This document shows positions 1 to 7,639 of a DNA stretch of 61,239 nucleotides, in pieces (position 1 is the first letter of the stretch; each line of letters opens with the position of its first letter). Source of the DNA: Candidatus Nanopelagicales bacterium (lineage in GTDB: Bacteria > Actinomycetota > Actinomycetes > S36-B12); assembly GCA_030836325.1 (NCBI GenBank), contig JAURQC010000006.1:1-61239 (forward strand). The letters run 5' to 3'. The notes beneath the pieces are model-generated. The model saw only the letters and a program-made list of their open reading frames with translations. It was not told where the DNA came from and made no database searches. The position numbers were made by a program, and so were the translations under genes.

Positions 1-152
1 AGTGTCAATTGTTGCCCAGATCATCGCCGTAAGACGGGGTTTTGTGAACGACTGAACAATGTCGGGGCTACCCCTTGCGCAATCTGTCTAACGGGTGTTT
101 CCTAACTACCCGACGGCGAATTGCGCCGTTTGCTGTTCGGAAAGAGGTTCGC
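1..152. other. Upstream region of the cox operon
   Basis: No coding frame convinced me in this edge segment. It probably holds the promoter of the CO dehydrogenase operon, but I could not pick out a clear -35/-10 pair. If the small gene that follows is not real, the non-coding stretch extends to position 400. Confidence 0.4.
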
Positions 153-383
153 ATGCCGATCGAATCCACCGGCCACGAAGGCGGAAGCCCACGGATGTAC
201 GCCCTCGTCGAGGATTCTCCGAAAGAAGGTCCTTCTCCCACAGTGTGGGCCTGGCCGCAGTTCATCGACTTCTTGAAGGTCGCCGGTCAGCCGGTCCAGG
301 GCCCGTGGCCACCGCACCAAGAACCCCGACCCGACCCCGATGCCGATTCCCTGCCCGTCGCCGTTCGCGACGACCAATCCTGA
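153..383 (+). CDS. Small unknown protein preceding coxM
   Basis: A 76-residue frame begins at ATG 153, 6-7 nt after an AAAGAGG ribosome-binding site, and ends 17 nt before coxM. Its third codon positions are strongly GC-biased like the neighbouring genes, which argues that it is coding. The product has no membrane span or signal peptide. It carries a short W-x-W-P-Q-F-I-D-F-L segment near residue 32 and a proline-rich acidic tail. I do not recognise a family. Its position suggests it is co-transcribed with coxMSL. A longer version starting at TTG 75 is possible but has no ribosome-binding site. Confidence 0.45.
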   Translation: MPIESTGHEGGSPRMYALVEDSPKEGPSPTVWAWPQFIDFLKVAGQPVQGPWPPHQEPRPDPDADSLPVAVRDDQS

Positions 384-400
384 CGCGAAGAGGACTGTCC

Positions 401-1276
401 ATGTACCCATCACGTTTTGCCTACGAGGCGCCGACCTCGATCGACGAGGCGATTGCCTTTCTTGAAGCTGGCGGGGGAGAGGCCAAAGTCCTCTCCGGTG
501 GCCAGAGCCTGATTCCCATGCTCAAGCTGCGATTCGCGTCCCCGGCCACCATAGTGGACATAAATAACATCCCTGATCTTGACTATCACCGTGTGGACGC
601 CGAGGGCAATCTGCACATCGGTGCGCTCTGCCGACACGTCGACCTGGAGCAGTCCACCACTCTCGGTGATACCCACCCGACTCTGGCTGCCGCCGCTGAA
701 CTCGTCGCAGACCCGATCGTGCGCTCACGTGGCACCTTCGTTGGCTCGGTCTGTCACGCGGATCCGCAGGGCGATTGGGCGGCAACGATGGTGGCGCAGG
801 GGGGATACATCGTTGCCCAGGGTCCGAACGGACGGCGCAACATCGATATTCGTGAATTCGTTCTGGGTCCTTTCGTGACTGCGCTGGCCTACAACGAGGT
901 GGCGGTCGAAGCGGTCATCCCCGGCGCTAAGGGAAAGGCGGTCGGCAGTTATCTCAAACTTGAGCGCCGCGTCGGGGACTTCGCAACGGCTTCTGTCGCA
1001 GTCTCCCTCGACATGGACGGCGACGTCGTACGTGGAGCCGGCTGCGCGCTGGCCGGAGTCGGTGGCCGGACTATCGATGCCAACGACGCCATCTCCTGCC
1101 TTGAGGGCAAGACGCTCACCGAAGACAGCATTGAACAAGCCTCCGACGCCGTGGCGGCGGTCGCCGAACCCCGCACCGACCATCGTGGATCGGATGCATA
1201 CAAGCGGCACATCGTGCAGACGTTCGTGAAGCGCATCTTGACCAACCTCGCCCGCACCGAGCAGAAAGCAGCCTGA
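401..1276 (+). CDS. coxM: Aerobic CO dehydrogenase, medium FAD subunit CoxM
   Basis: 291 residues, the usual size of CoxM. The protein is the FAD-binding subunit that takes electrons from the iron-sulfur clusters of CoxS and hands them to the respiratory chain. The FAD motifs are visible: SGGQSLIPMLK at residues 32-42, and TFVGS at 112-116 where the family usually has T-I-G-G-S. The start at ATG 401 is preceded by a GAAGAGG site; the same frame is open further upstream but that stretch is the neighbouring intergenic/small-gene DNA. The order M-S-L matches known form I cox operons. The stop is one base away from the coxS start, so the genes are translationally coupled. Confidence 0.93.
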   Translation: MYPSRFAYEAPTSIDEAIAFLEAGGGEAKVLSGGQSLIPMLKLRFASPATIVDINNIPDLDYHRVDAEGNLHIGALCRHVDLEQSTTLGDTHPTLAAAAELVADPIVRSRGTFVGSVCHADPQGDWAATMVAQGGYIVAQGPNGRRNIDIREFVLGPFVTALAYNEVAVEAVIPGAKGKAVGSYLKLERRVGDFATASVAVSLDMDGDVVRGAGCALAGVGGRTIDANDAISCLEGKTLTEDSIEQASDAVAAVAEPRTDHRGSDAYKRHIVQTFVKRILTNLARTEQKAA

Positions 1277-1277
1277 C

Positions 1278-1811
1278 ATGACGAGTTTGTACGACGAGGT
1301 CCAAACACCTACCGAGGGCGTACCGACGCGCCGCGTCACGATGACGGTGAACGGGGAGAAGCGCACCGTCGACGTGGAGCCTCGGCTCCTCTTGGCGCAT
1401 CTGTTGCGTCAAGGTCTGCAGTTGACCGGCACCCACGTTGGCTGCGACACCACCAGTTGTGGAGCCTGCACGGTGCTTTACGACGGTCGTCCGGTGAAGA
1501 GCTGCACGATGCTGGCGGTCCAAGCCGATGGTCACGAGATCGAGACTGTCGAGGGAATGGCCTCGGCCAGCGAGTTGCACCCGGTCCAGGAGGGCTTCAA
1601 GCAAGAGCACGGCCTCCAGTGCGGCTACTGCACACCGGGCATGATGTTGACGTCCAAGGCGCTTCTCGAGCGTAACCCCGACCCCACCGAGGACGACATC
1701 CGCTGGGCGCTTTCAGGAAACCTGTGCCGGTGCACGGGCTACCAGAACATCGTGAAGTCGGTCCTGTGGGCCGCAGAGAAGCTGCGCGCTGAGCAGGGAG
1801 AGGATGCGTAA
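1278..1811 (+). CDS. coxS: Aerobic CO dehydrogenase, small 2Fe-2S subunit CoxS
   Basis: 177 residues carrying two [2Fe-2S] clusters. The plant-ferredoxin-type cluster has Cys56, Cys61, Cys64 and Cys76. The helical-domain cluster has Cys115 and Cys118 (CGYCTPGM) and Cys150 and Cys152 (CRCTGY). All eight ligands are present, so the subunit should be functional in passing electrons from the Mo-Cu centre of CoxL to the FAD of CoxM. The N-terminus has about 15 more residues than a typical CoxS. The stop codon shares one base with the coxL start (TAATG). Confidence 0.95.
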   Translation: MTSLYDEVQTPTEGVPTRRVTMTVNGEKRTVDVEPRLLLAHLLRQGLQLTGTHVGCDTTSCGACTVLYDGRPVKSCTMLAVQADGHEIETVEGMASASELHPVQEGFKQEHGLQCGYCTPGMMLTSKALLERNPDPTEDDIRWALSGNLCRCTGYQNIVKSVLWAAEKLRAEQGEDA

Positions 1812-4189
1812 TGGCACTCGATGAACTCAAGATCGGTGGCATGGGCGCGAGTCGCCGTCGCGTCGAAGACAACCGATTCATTCGGGGTAAGGGCAAGTAC
1901 GTCGACGATGTGGTCCTGCCCGGGATGCTTCATATGGAGATCCTGCGCAGCACCGTCGCGCATGGTCGTATCAAGTCGATCGACACCTCAGCCGCCTGGG
2001 AAATTCCTGGCGTCCGGCTCGTTCTGACCGGCGAGACCATGGCCGCCCGCAACCTCGCGTGGATGCCGACCCTCTCGTACGACACCCAGGCCGTGATGGC
2101 CACCGACAAGGTGCGTTTCCAGGGTCAAGAGGTCGCCGCTGTCATCGCCGATGATCCCTACATCGCGAAGGACGCCTGCAGCAGGATCGTCGTCGAGTAC
2201 GAGCAGTTGCCGGCGATCGTGAATCCAGAGCAGGCACAAGATCCCGACATGCCGCTTATTCGCGACGACAAGGTCAACCAGACCTCCAACAAGGTCTTCG
2301 ACTGGGAGATCGGCGACAAGGAAGCGACTGACAAGGCTTTCGCCGAGGCGGACGTTGTCTCGACCTTGGATCTGCACTACCCGCGGTCGCACCCTTCGCC
2401 GCTCGAGCCCTGCGGCTCAATCGCGGACTTTGATCGCTCGACGGGCAAGCTCACGGTGTACATGACCACGCAGGCACCGCACATCATCCGTGCTGCGGTT
2501 GCGATGGTTGCTGAGTTGCCGGAGCACCAGATCCGCATCATCAGTCCAGACCTCGGTGGCGGCTTTGGAAACAAGGTGCCCGTCTATCCCGGTTACGTCA
2601 TCTCGATTCTGGCGTCGATTCTGACAGAGCGTCCGGTGAAGTGGATTGAAGACAAGACGGGCAATCTGATCTCGACCGGCTTTGGCCGCGACGTCTACCT
2701 GAAGGGCGAACTCGCGCTCCGCAAGGACGGCAAGATCCTCGGAATGCGGATGCACACCACGTCCGACCATGGAGCATTCTTCGCCGATGCCCAGCCGACT
2801 AAGTTCAAGATCGGTCTGATGCACTCGACCTTTGCGTGCTACGACCTCCCAGCGGCCCACCTCACAAGCGAGGGCTACTACACCAATAAGGCCCCGGGTG
2901 GCGTTGCCTATCGATGTTCATTCCGCGTCACCGAGGCGATGTTCTTCCAGGAGCGGATGATTCACGCGGCGGCGAACGACCTCGGTATGGATCAGGCCGA
3001 ATTCCGTCGCGTGAACCTCGTCAAAGACGACATGTTTCCGTACCGGACGGCGTTCGGATTCCTCACCGACTCCGGCCAGTACGCCAAGTGCCTGGACCTT
3101 GGTCTAGAGGCGATTGGGTATTCCACGTTTAAGGAAGAGCAAGAGGAAGCGCGCAAGCGGGGCAAGCACCTTGGGATCGGTATCTCCACCATGACAGAGC
3201 CGCTCGGTGCCGGTAACAGCCGCGAGTACGACATCCTCGGAATCAAGATGTTCGACTCCGCGGAGTTGCGCGTCCACATGACCGGCAAGGCGATTCTGCG
3301 AACCGGCGCCAAGACCCAGGGACAAGGCCACGAGACTACGTGGGCTCAGATTGTTGCCCATGAGCTCGGAATCCCGGCCGACGACATCGTTGTCGAGGAA
3401 GGTGACACCGATACCGCACCCTTCGGCATGGGAACCTACGCGTCGCGATCGACGCCGGTTGCCGGTGCTGCGGTGGCAATGGTCTCCCGCAAGATTCGTG
3501 CCAAGGCCCGAAAGATCGCAGCTCACTTGCTCGAGGTTTCCGAAGAGGACATCGAGTGGGAGTTGGGTCGGTTCTACGTGCGCGGCAATGAGGAGCGCGG
3601 CGTGACCATTCAGGATTGCGCGCTCGCGGCCTACAGCAACGTTCCCGATGGCCTCGAACCCGGCCTTGAGAACAACGCCTACTACGACCCGCCCAACCTG
3701 ACGTGGCCTTTTGCGGCCTACATTTGCAAGGTCGAGGTCGATCCAGTCACGGGCGTCTGGGATGTGTTGAAGTTCGTCGCGGTCGACGACTGCGGTGTTC
3801 GTATCAATCCCATGGTGGTCGAAGGTCAGATCATGGGCGGCCTCACGGAGGCGTACGCCATGGCCAACATGCAGTACATCACTTTCGATGAAGAGGGCAA
3901 CTGCATTGGTGCCAACTACATCGACTACCTACTGCCGACAGCCTGGGAGACCCCCGGCTTCGAATTGCACGAGGTCGTCACCCCATGTCCGCACCACCCG
4001 ATTGGGGCCAAGGGCATCGGTGAGTGTGCGACCGTCGGTGGACCCGCGGCCTTTGTCAACGCGGTTATGAACGCGATCGAGCACACGGGTGTTCGCAACG
4101 TTGATATGCCGCTGATGCCGAACCGCATCTACGAGGCAGTGACAACCGGTCAGGACATCAGTGGAATGCCCCCGGTGAAGGCCGGCTGA
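1811..4189 (+). CDS. coxL: Aerobic CO dehydrogenase form I, large molybdenum-copper subunit CoxL
   Basis: 792 residues, close to the 800-810 of known CoxL proteins. The active-site loop reads A-Y-R-C-S-F-R at residues 366-372. This is the accepted signature of form I enzymes that oxidise CO; form II relatives read A-Y-R-G-A-G-R. Cys369 would bind the copper of the Mo-S-Cu centre. Other family motifs are L-G-G-G-F-G-N-K (248-255), TTQAPH (219-224) and the active-site glutamate in KGIGE (Glu738). CO and water are converted to CO2, two protons and two electrons on the cytoplasmic side of the membrane. It sits between coxS and an XdhC-type maturation gene one base downstream. Confidence 0.96.
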   Translation: MALDELKIGGMGASRRRVEDNRFIRGKGKYVDDVVLPGMLHMEILRSTVAHGRIKSIDTSAAWEIPGVRLVLTGETMAARNLAWMPTLSYDTQAVMATDKVRFQGQEVAAVIADDPYIAKDACSRIVVEYEQLPAIVNPEQAQDPDMPLIRDDKVNQTSNKVFDWEIGDKEATDKAFAEADVVSTLDLHYPRSHPSPLEPCGSIADFDRSTGKLTVYMTTQAPHIIRAAVAMVAELPEHQIRIISPDLGGGFGNKVPVYPGYVISILASILTERPVKWIEDKTGNLISTGFGRDVYLKGELALRKDGKILGMRMHTTSDHGAFFADAQPTKFKIGLMHSTFACYDLPAAHLTSEGYYTNKAPGGVAYRCSFRVTEAMFFQERMIHAAANDLGMDQAEFRRVNLVKDDMFPYRTAFGFLTDSGQYAKCLDLGLEAIGYSTFKEEQEEARKRGKHLGIGISTMTEPLGAGNSREYDILGIKMFDSAELRVHMTGKAILRTGAKTQGQGHETTWAQIVAHELGIPADDIVVEEGDTDTAPFGMGTYASRSTPVAGAAVAMVSRKIRAKARKIAAHLLEVSEEDIEWELGRFYVRGNEERGVTIQDCALAAYSNVPDGLEPGLENNAYYDPPNLTWPFAAYICKVEVDPVTGVWDVLKFVAVDDCGVRINPMVVEGQIMGGLTEAYAMANMQYITFDEEGNCIGANYIDYLLPTAWETPGFELHEVVTPCPHHPIGAKGIGECATVGGPAAFVNAVMNAIEHTGVRNVDMPLMPNRIYEAVTTGQDISGMPPVKAG

Positions 4190-4190
4190 C

Positions 4191-5174
4191 ATGACCTCAA
4201 GTTCTCGGGCAGCCGATGGCGCCGCCGTTATGGCGCGTGCCGTGGAGTTAGTGGAGGCAGGCGAGTCCTTCACGATGGCTACGGTCGTCTGGCGACAGGC
4301 TCCGTCGTCGGGTCAGCATGGGTCGCGCGCGATCGTCACCGCGGATGGTGAGTTGTACGGCTGGATCGGTGGCGCTTGCGCGGAGCCAGTCTTGCTGCGC
4401 GAAGCACGGCGGGTTCTTGATGAAGGTAAGGCCTCGCTCGTATGGCTGGGCCAGCAACATGATCTTGACGAAATCCACGTCCCCGAGGGCGTGATGACAA
4501 TTCCGATCTCATGTCAAAGCGATGGTGCTCTGCAGATCTTTATCGAGCCGGTGATGGCTGCACCTCATGTTCTGATTGTGGGTCGATCACCGATGGCAGT
4601 GACGCTGTTGGACTTGGTTCGTGATCTCGGTTGGCGCGGCGACCTAGTGGATGGCGGCGAGTTCACGTGTTGCAAGGTGACGCCCGCATCGGCCGTCATC
4701 ATCGCGACGCAAGGTCACGGTGACGAGGACGCCCTCGAAACAGCCTTGAAGGGTGACCCGGCCTTCGTCGGTCTGGTGGCCTCGGCCAAGCGTGGACGGG
4801 TGGTTCGCGAGTTCCTGGCCGAGCAGGGCGTCGAAGCCGAGAAGTTGGCGCGCGTGGAAGTTCCCATCGGTCTCGACCTCGGTCACACTGGTCACCGGGA
4901 GATTGCAGTTTCGATCCTTGCTGACCTGGTTCAGCGCCGGGCCAAAGGCGAACTGAAGCCCCGCCCTGCATTGTCGGGCGCTGCGGAGGTCGTAGTACCC
5001 GAGACCGTGATTGACCTCGTGTGCGGTATGACGGTCGACGCCGTGCCGGCCAATCGTCCGTTCGACTACGAAGGCACCACGTACTACTTCTGTGCCCCCG
5101 GGTGCCGGAAGGCGTTCGAGAAGGACCCGACTTCCTTCATCACTCCGATAATCCAGCAGGAGGCTCCATGCTGA
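4191..5174 (+). CDS. XdhC/CoxF-family maturation factor fused to a C-terminal YHS domain
   Basis: 327 residues. Residues about 12-85 form the XdhC/CoxI N-terminal domain (GGACAEP at 60-66). Residues about 122-245 form the Rossmann-like C-terminal XdhC domain (HVLIVGRSPMA). A YHS domain follows at about 274-320, with Cys278, Cys301 and Cys305 in the pattern C-G-M, then F-C-A-P-G-C. XdhC proteins bind molybdenum cofactor and assist its sulfuration for xanthine dehydrogenase-like enzymes; CoxF is the cox member. YHS domains bind metals and occur in copper ATPases, so copper supply to the Mo-Cu site is a reasonable inference. Cys160 and Cys161 are extra. The gene overlaps coxG by 7 nt. Confidence 0.88.
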   Translation: MTSSSRAADGAAVMARAVELVEAGESFTMATVVWRQAPSSGQHGSRAIVTADGELYGWIGGACAEPVLLREARRVLDEGKASLVWLGQQHDLDEIHVPEGVMTIPISCQSDGALQIFIEPVMAAPHVLIVGRSPMAVTLLDLVRDLGWRGDLVDGGEFTCCKVTPASAVIIATQGHGDEDALETALKGDPAFVGLVASAKRGRVVREFLAEQGVEAEKLARVEVPIGLDLGHTGHREIAVSILADLVQRRAKGELKPRPALSGAAEVVVPETVIDLVCGMTVDAVPANRPFDYEGTTYYFCAPGCRKAFEKDPTSFITPIIQQEAPC

Positions 5175-5758
5175 TCAACCATTCGTTCCAGATCGATCAG
5201 CCGATCGATCAAGTGTGGAACTTCTTTGACAATGTGCCGCTTGTGGCGGCGTGCGTACCGGGTGCGGATCTCACCAATGAGGTTGGCGACGACCAATACG
5301 AGGGCGACGTCACGATCTCGGCGGGCCCGGTCAAGCTGGAGTTCGGTGGCGAACTGAAGATCAAGTCACGCGACAACGCCAAGAAGGTGATCGTTCTTGA
5401 AGGCGCTGGTGCGGATAAGAAGGGCAGGGGAGCCGCAAGCGTTGTCCTGGACGCCTCGCTGAACTCACTAGGTGGAGCCACCCGGGTCGATTTGGCCATC
5501 GACCTCACGATCTCCGGTGCCGCGGCGCAGTACGGACGCGGCCTCGTTGCGGACTTCACCGAGGTCCTGATCGATCAGACGGCTGATTCCATGAAGGCTC
5601 GGATGACCGCCATCGCCGAGGGGCGCGACCCAATGTCCGTCGGAGCCCCGCAGGCCGCAAGTGGCATCTCGATCGCGTTCTCGGCATTCACCCTCGCGGT
5701 GAAGAGAGTGTTCGCTCGCTTCTTCCTGCCCTACCAACCGGCCCCGAGCCGCTCGTAA
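5168..5758 (+). CDS. coxG: CoxG, SRPBCC-fold membrane-associated protein
   Basis: 196 residues. Residues 1-150 match the CoxG/SRPBCC ligand-binding fold (start MLINHSFQIDQPIDQVW, a typical CoxG opening). Residues about 165-190 are a hydrophobic/amphipathic tail rich in Ile, Phe, Ala and Val with a few Lys/Arg. Known CoxG proteins anchor CO dehydrogenase to the membrane and have been proposed to carry menaquinone to it; the tail here fits membrane contact. The start at ATG 5168 is inside the end of the upstream gene and is preceded by a CAGGAGG site. The small membrane-protein cassette begins 10 nt after its stop. Confidence 0.88.
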   Translation: MLINHSFQIDQPIDQVWNFFDNVPLVAACVPGADLTNEVGDDQYEGDVTISAGPVKLEFGGELKIKSRDNAKKVIVLEGAGADKKGRGAASVVLDASLNSLGGATRVDLAIDLTISGAAAQYGRGLVADFTEVLIDQTADSMKARMTAIAEGRDPMSVGAPQAASGISIAFSAFTLAVKRVFARFFLPYQPAPSRS

Positions 5759-5768
5759 GGAGAGTGCC

Positions 5769-6023
5769 ATGAGTTTGTGGGGAATCGGAAACCTCATTTT
5801 GATCATCGTCGTCGTTCCGGTGCTGGTGGCTTTGCTGAACCGACTGCTGGGAGCACTTGAGAGCATCCGCGGCGCGTCAAAGGACGCTCTCGACGGGGGA
5901 GTTGCACTGATCGGCGAGCTCAACACGACACCGGCCTTGCTTGAAAAGACCGATGACGTTATCAAGGAAGTTGCCAATGGTTCGGTGCGCTACGCCGGCC
6001 CCGTCTCGAAGTTGCTTGGTTAG
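5769..6023 (+). CDS. Small single-span membrane protein 1 of the cox cassette
   Basis: 84 residues. One hydrophobic helix at about residues 5-24 is followed by Arg25 and then a helical, mildly acidic tail. The tail contains D-A-L-D-G-G-V-A-L-I near residue 40, a sequence almost repeated in the next protein. Positive charge lies just after the helix, which predicts N-terminus outside and C-terminus in the cytoplasm. A strong AAGGAGAG site precedes ATG 5769. I recognise no family. Its place right after coxG in an unbroken operon suggests a role at the membrane face where CO dehydrogenase docks, but that is inference. Confidence 0.8.
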   Translation: MSLWGIGNLILIIVVVPVLVALLNRLLGALESIRGASKDALDGGVALIGELNTTPALLEKTDDVIKEVANGSVRYAGPVSKLLG

Positions 6024-6031
6024 GAGAGCAC

Positions 6032-6259
6032 ATGTCAACTGACGCGATCATCACGCTTGTCGTCGCGGCCCTAATCGTGGCGGCGGCGGCTCTGGGTCTC
6101 CTGCGAGCCATCTTCCACCTCAAGGCGACAGCCGAGACCCTCGATGCACTTGACGGCGGTGTACAGGTGATCGTCGAGAAGACCTCGACGGTGCAGCCGG
6201 TCGTGACCTCTGTCAATGCGAGCCTCGCACCGGTTCGCTCGTTCGCGGAATCGATCTAG
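6032..6259 (+). CDS. Small single-span membrane protein 2 of the cox cassette
   Basis: 75 residues. Hydrophobic helix at about 4-24 (rich in Ala, Val, Leu), then R-A-I-F-H-L-K, then a tail with D-A-L-D-G-G-V-Q-V-I at about 38-47. This closely matches D-A-L-D-G-G-V-A-L-I of the preceding protein, so the two are probably paralogues. Predicted topology is again N-out, C-in. An AGGAGAG site precedes ATG 6032, 8 nt after the previous stop. The function is unknown. Confidence 0.8.
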   Translation: MSTDAIITLVVAALIVAAAALGLLRAIFHLKATAETLDALDGGVQVIVEKTSTVQPVVTSVNASLAPVRSFAESI

Positions 6260-6267
6260 GAGGGCTC

Positions 6268-6522
6268 GTGGACTTCGCTGGACAGCCCGGCTGGTTAGCC
6301 GGATACATCATTGGACTCGTCGTAGTCCTCGTCGTCGTTGTTCTCGTGGTGTCGATCCTCGCCCTGGCCTGGCGGATCGGTAACCAGGCTGGCTCGATAC
6401 TCGACGGACTGAAGCAGGCCGAGAAGAACACCGCCGGACTCGCCGGCTTGAACGAGACCATCGCATCCGCCTTGGCCATCATCGATGGTTTGAAGCGCGG
6501 ACGAGCGAAGTTGGGAGGCTGA
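6268..6522 (+). CDS. Small single-span membrane protein 3 of the cox cassette
   Basis: 84 residues from a GTG start at 6268 with an AGGAGGG site. A long Val/Leu-rich helix spans about 11-34 and ends in W-R, followed by a helical tail with S-I-L-D-G-L-K-Q-A that resembles the L-D-G-G motif of the two proteins before it. The C-terminus is basic (K-R-G-R-A-K). The predicted topology is N-out, C-in. No known family; it lies 8 nt after gene 2 and one base before gene 4. Confidence 0.78.
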   Translation: MDFAGQPGWLAGYIIGLVVVLVVVVLVVSILALAWRIGNQAGSILDGLKQAEKNTAGLAGLNETIASALAIIDGLKRGRAKLGG

Positions 6523-6523
6523 C

Positions 6524-6799
6524 GTGGATTCGCAGGTAGAACAGTTGTGGACCGTAGCCAATGTGCTCGGTTCCGTGGTAGTCGTGGCCGTCGCCGCGTT
6601 GCTGACCTTGCTGGTGATCTTCGTTCACCGCATCCACACTCGGGTTGCGGCGATTAAGGAGACCTTGACCGCGACCAAGGCCAACACTGCTGACACTGCT
6701 TTGATCACCACGACCGCGGGCGGCGTTGAGGCCGTTCTCGCGGAGGGCTTGGAACATCACCTGTTCCTCGGACGAGTATTGGACAAGGTGCGGTCATGA
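6524..6799 (+). CDS. Small single-span membrane protein 4 of the cox cassette
   Basis: 91 residues from GTG 6524, with a GGGAGG site inside the end of the preceding gene. Hydrophobic helix at about 12-34, then H-R-I-H-T-R-V, so the tail should be cytoplasmic. The tail is Thr/Ala-rich and has a His pair (E-H-H-L) near residue 78. The gene overlaps the next start by 4 nt (ATGA). I recognise no family. Confidence 0.78.
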   Translation: MDSQVEQLWTVANVLGSVVVVAVAALLTLLVIFVHRIHTRVAAIKETLTATKANTADTALITTTAGGVEAVLAEGLEHHLFLGRVLDKVRS

Positions 6800-7158
6800 G
6801 TTCACTTGCAACCTGGTCAGTCATCAACATTGTCGCGTTGATCGCCGGGCTGGCGATCTACCTCTTCATCGTGAGCTCACAGCTCAAGAAGATCGCGACC
6901 AACCTAGAAGATTCCGCCGATCTCGTGTGGGACATCAAGAAAGACGCCGAGGCGATCGAGCCCGGGCTGACAGCGATCAACTCCACTGGTCGGGTGGTCG
7001 CAGGTGCCTTACCGCTGCTGTACGGCATGGGTGAAGGGATCGTGGTTGGCGCGACCTTCCAACACGAAGAGCACGTTGCTGACACCATGGCCCGTCCCGC
7101 GATGGGAACGCGTCGCTCACGCCTGATGGAGGGTGTGGGAGTCAACCTCGACGACTAA
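6796..7158 (+). CDS. Small single-span membrane protein 5 of the cox cassette
   Basis: 120 residues, the longest of the five. The helix at about 7-27 is followed by S-S-Q-L-K-K and an acidic helical region (about 37-58, with repeated Asp/Glu). A second moderately hydrophobic stretch lies at about 66-87, rich in Gly and Ala, which could be amphipathic or a weak second span. The C-terminal 30 residues are Arg-rich and then acidic. The start overlaps the previous stop. This is the last gene before the convergent maturation operon, 52 nt away. Confidence 0.78.
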   Translation: MSSLATWSVINIVALIAGLAIYLFIVSSQLKKIATNLEDSADLVWDIKKDAEAIEPGLTAINSTGRVVAGALPLLYGMGEGIVVGATFQHEEHVADTMARPAMGTRRSRLMEGVGVNLDD

Positions 7159-7193
7159 TCACCGGATCCCGGCTCAGCCGGTCAAACGTGCGT

Positions 7194-7227
7194 ACAAGCG
7201 CCCTGCGGAGTTACGTGGGGCGCTTGT
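7194..7227. terminator. Hairpin between the convergent cox operons
   Basis: A perfect 10-bp inverted repeat, ACAAGCGCCC at 7194-7203 and GGGCGCTTGT at 7218-7227, lies between the two converging operons and overlaps the last codons of the minus-strand gene. There is no long T-run on either side, so it may act as a bidirectional but inefficient terminator or as a 3' end protector. Confidence 0.45.
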
Positions 7228-7639
7228 CCGTTGTCAGGTGTGTGGTGACGGGGGTTTCGTACGCACCAATCCATTCGGCTTTCCACGCCATGTCGAATTT
7301 ATCGAGATTGCAACTGGGTTCGTAGATCGCGATGAGTTCTTGGGAGATCTGCTCGCGATGTGCGCGGGTGCCTCCAGGAACCTCGAGCCAGCACGCGTGC
7401 AGGTTGAACTTCCCTTCGGCGCGCTTGATCCACGCGCTGGAACGTGGGTGGCGGAAGGGAAATCCCTCGGCGGACAAGTCATCTGAATGACCCACGAAGA
7501 TGACCGCAAACTCCTGAGGCCGATTCGGGTTGCTTTTGGCCAAGATCGCGTACACAGCTGGCTTCGCGGGAGGCGTCCAGCCCGCCAGAGCCCGAGGACC
7601 TTCGAAGGAGTAGCCCGCCAGACTGCCGAGACGGATCAC
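7211..7639 (-). CDS. Unknown protein with GIY-YIG-like features
   Basis: 142 residues from a GTG start that overlaps the upstream stop by 4 nt. The arrangement A-V-Y-A-I-L (about residue 28), V-I-F-V-G-H-S (about 45) and a later E-L-I-A-I-Y-E-P-S-C-N (about 100-110) resembles the GIY-YIG fold, which normally has two strands with Tyr, a YVG-x-S motif and a distal Glu. Similarity to a nuclease fold is by eye only and catalytic activity is uncertain. It is the last gene of the coxD/coxE operon, so a link with CO dehydrogenase maturation is possible but not shown. Confidence 0.7.
   Translation of the reverse strand: MIRLGSLAGYSFEGPRALAGWTPPAKPAVYAILAKSNPNRPQEFAVIFVGHSDDLSAEGFPFRHPRSSAWIKRAEGKFNLHACWLEVPGGTRAHREQISQELIAIYEPSCNLDKFDMAWKAEWIGAYETPVTTHLTTDKRPT

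Noticed and set aside
95..400. Extension of coxM upstream to position 95
   Set aside because: The extra sequence is Arg-rich and unlike CoxM. ATG 401 has a ribosome-binding site and gives the family's normal length.
725..1366. Long minus-strand frame opposite coxM/coxS
   Set aside because: It is the antisense shadow of GC-rich coding DNA; no ribosome-binding site and no recognisable domain.
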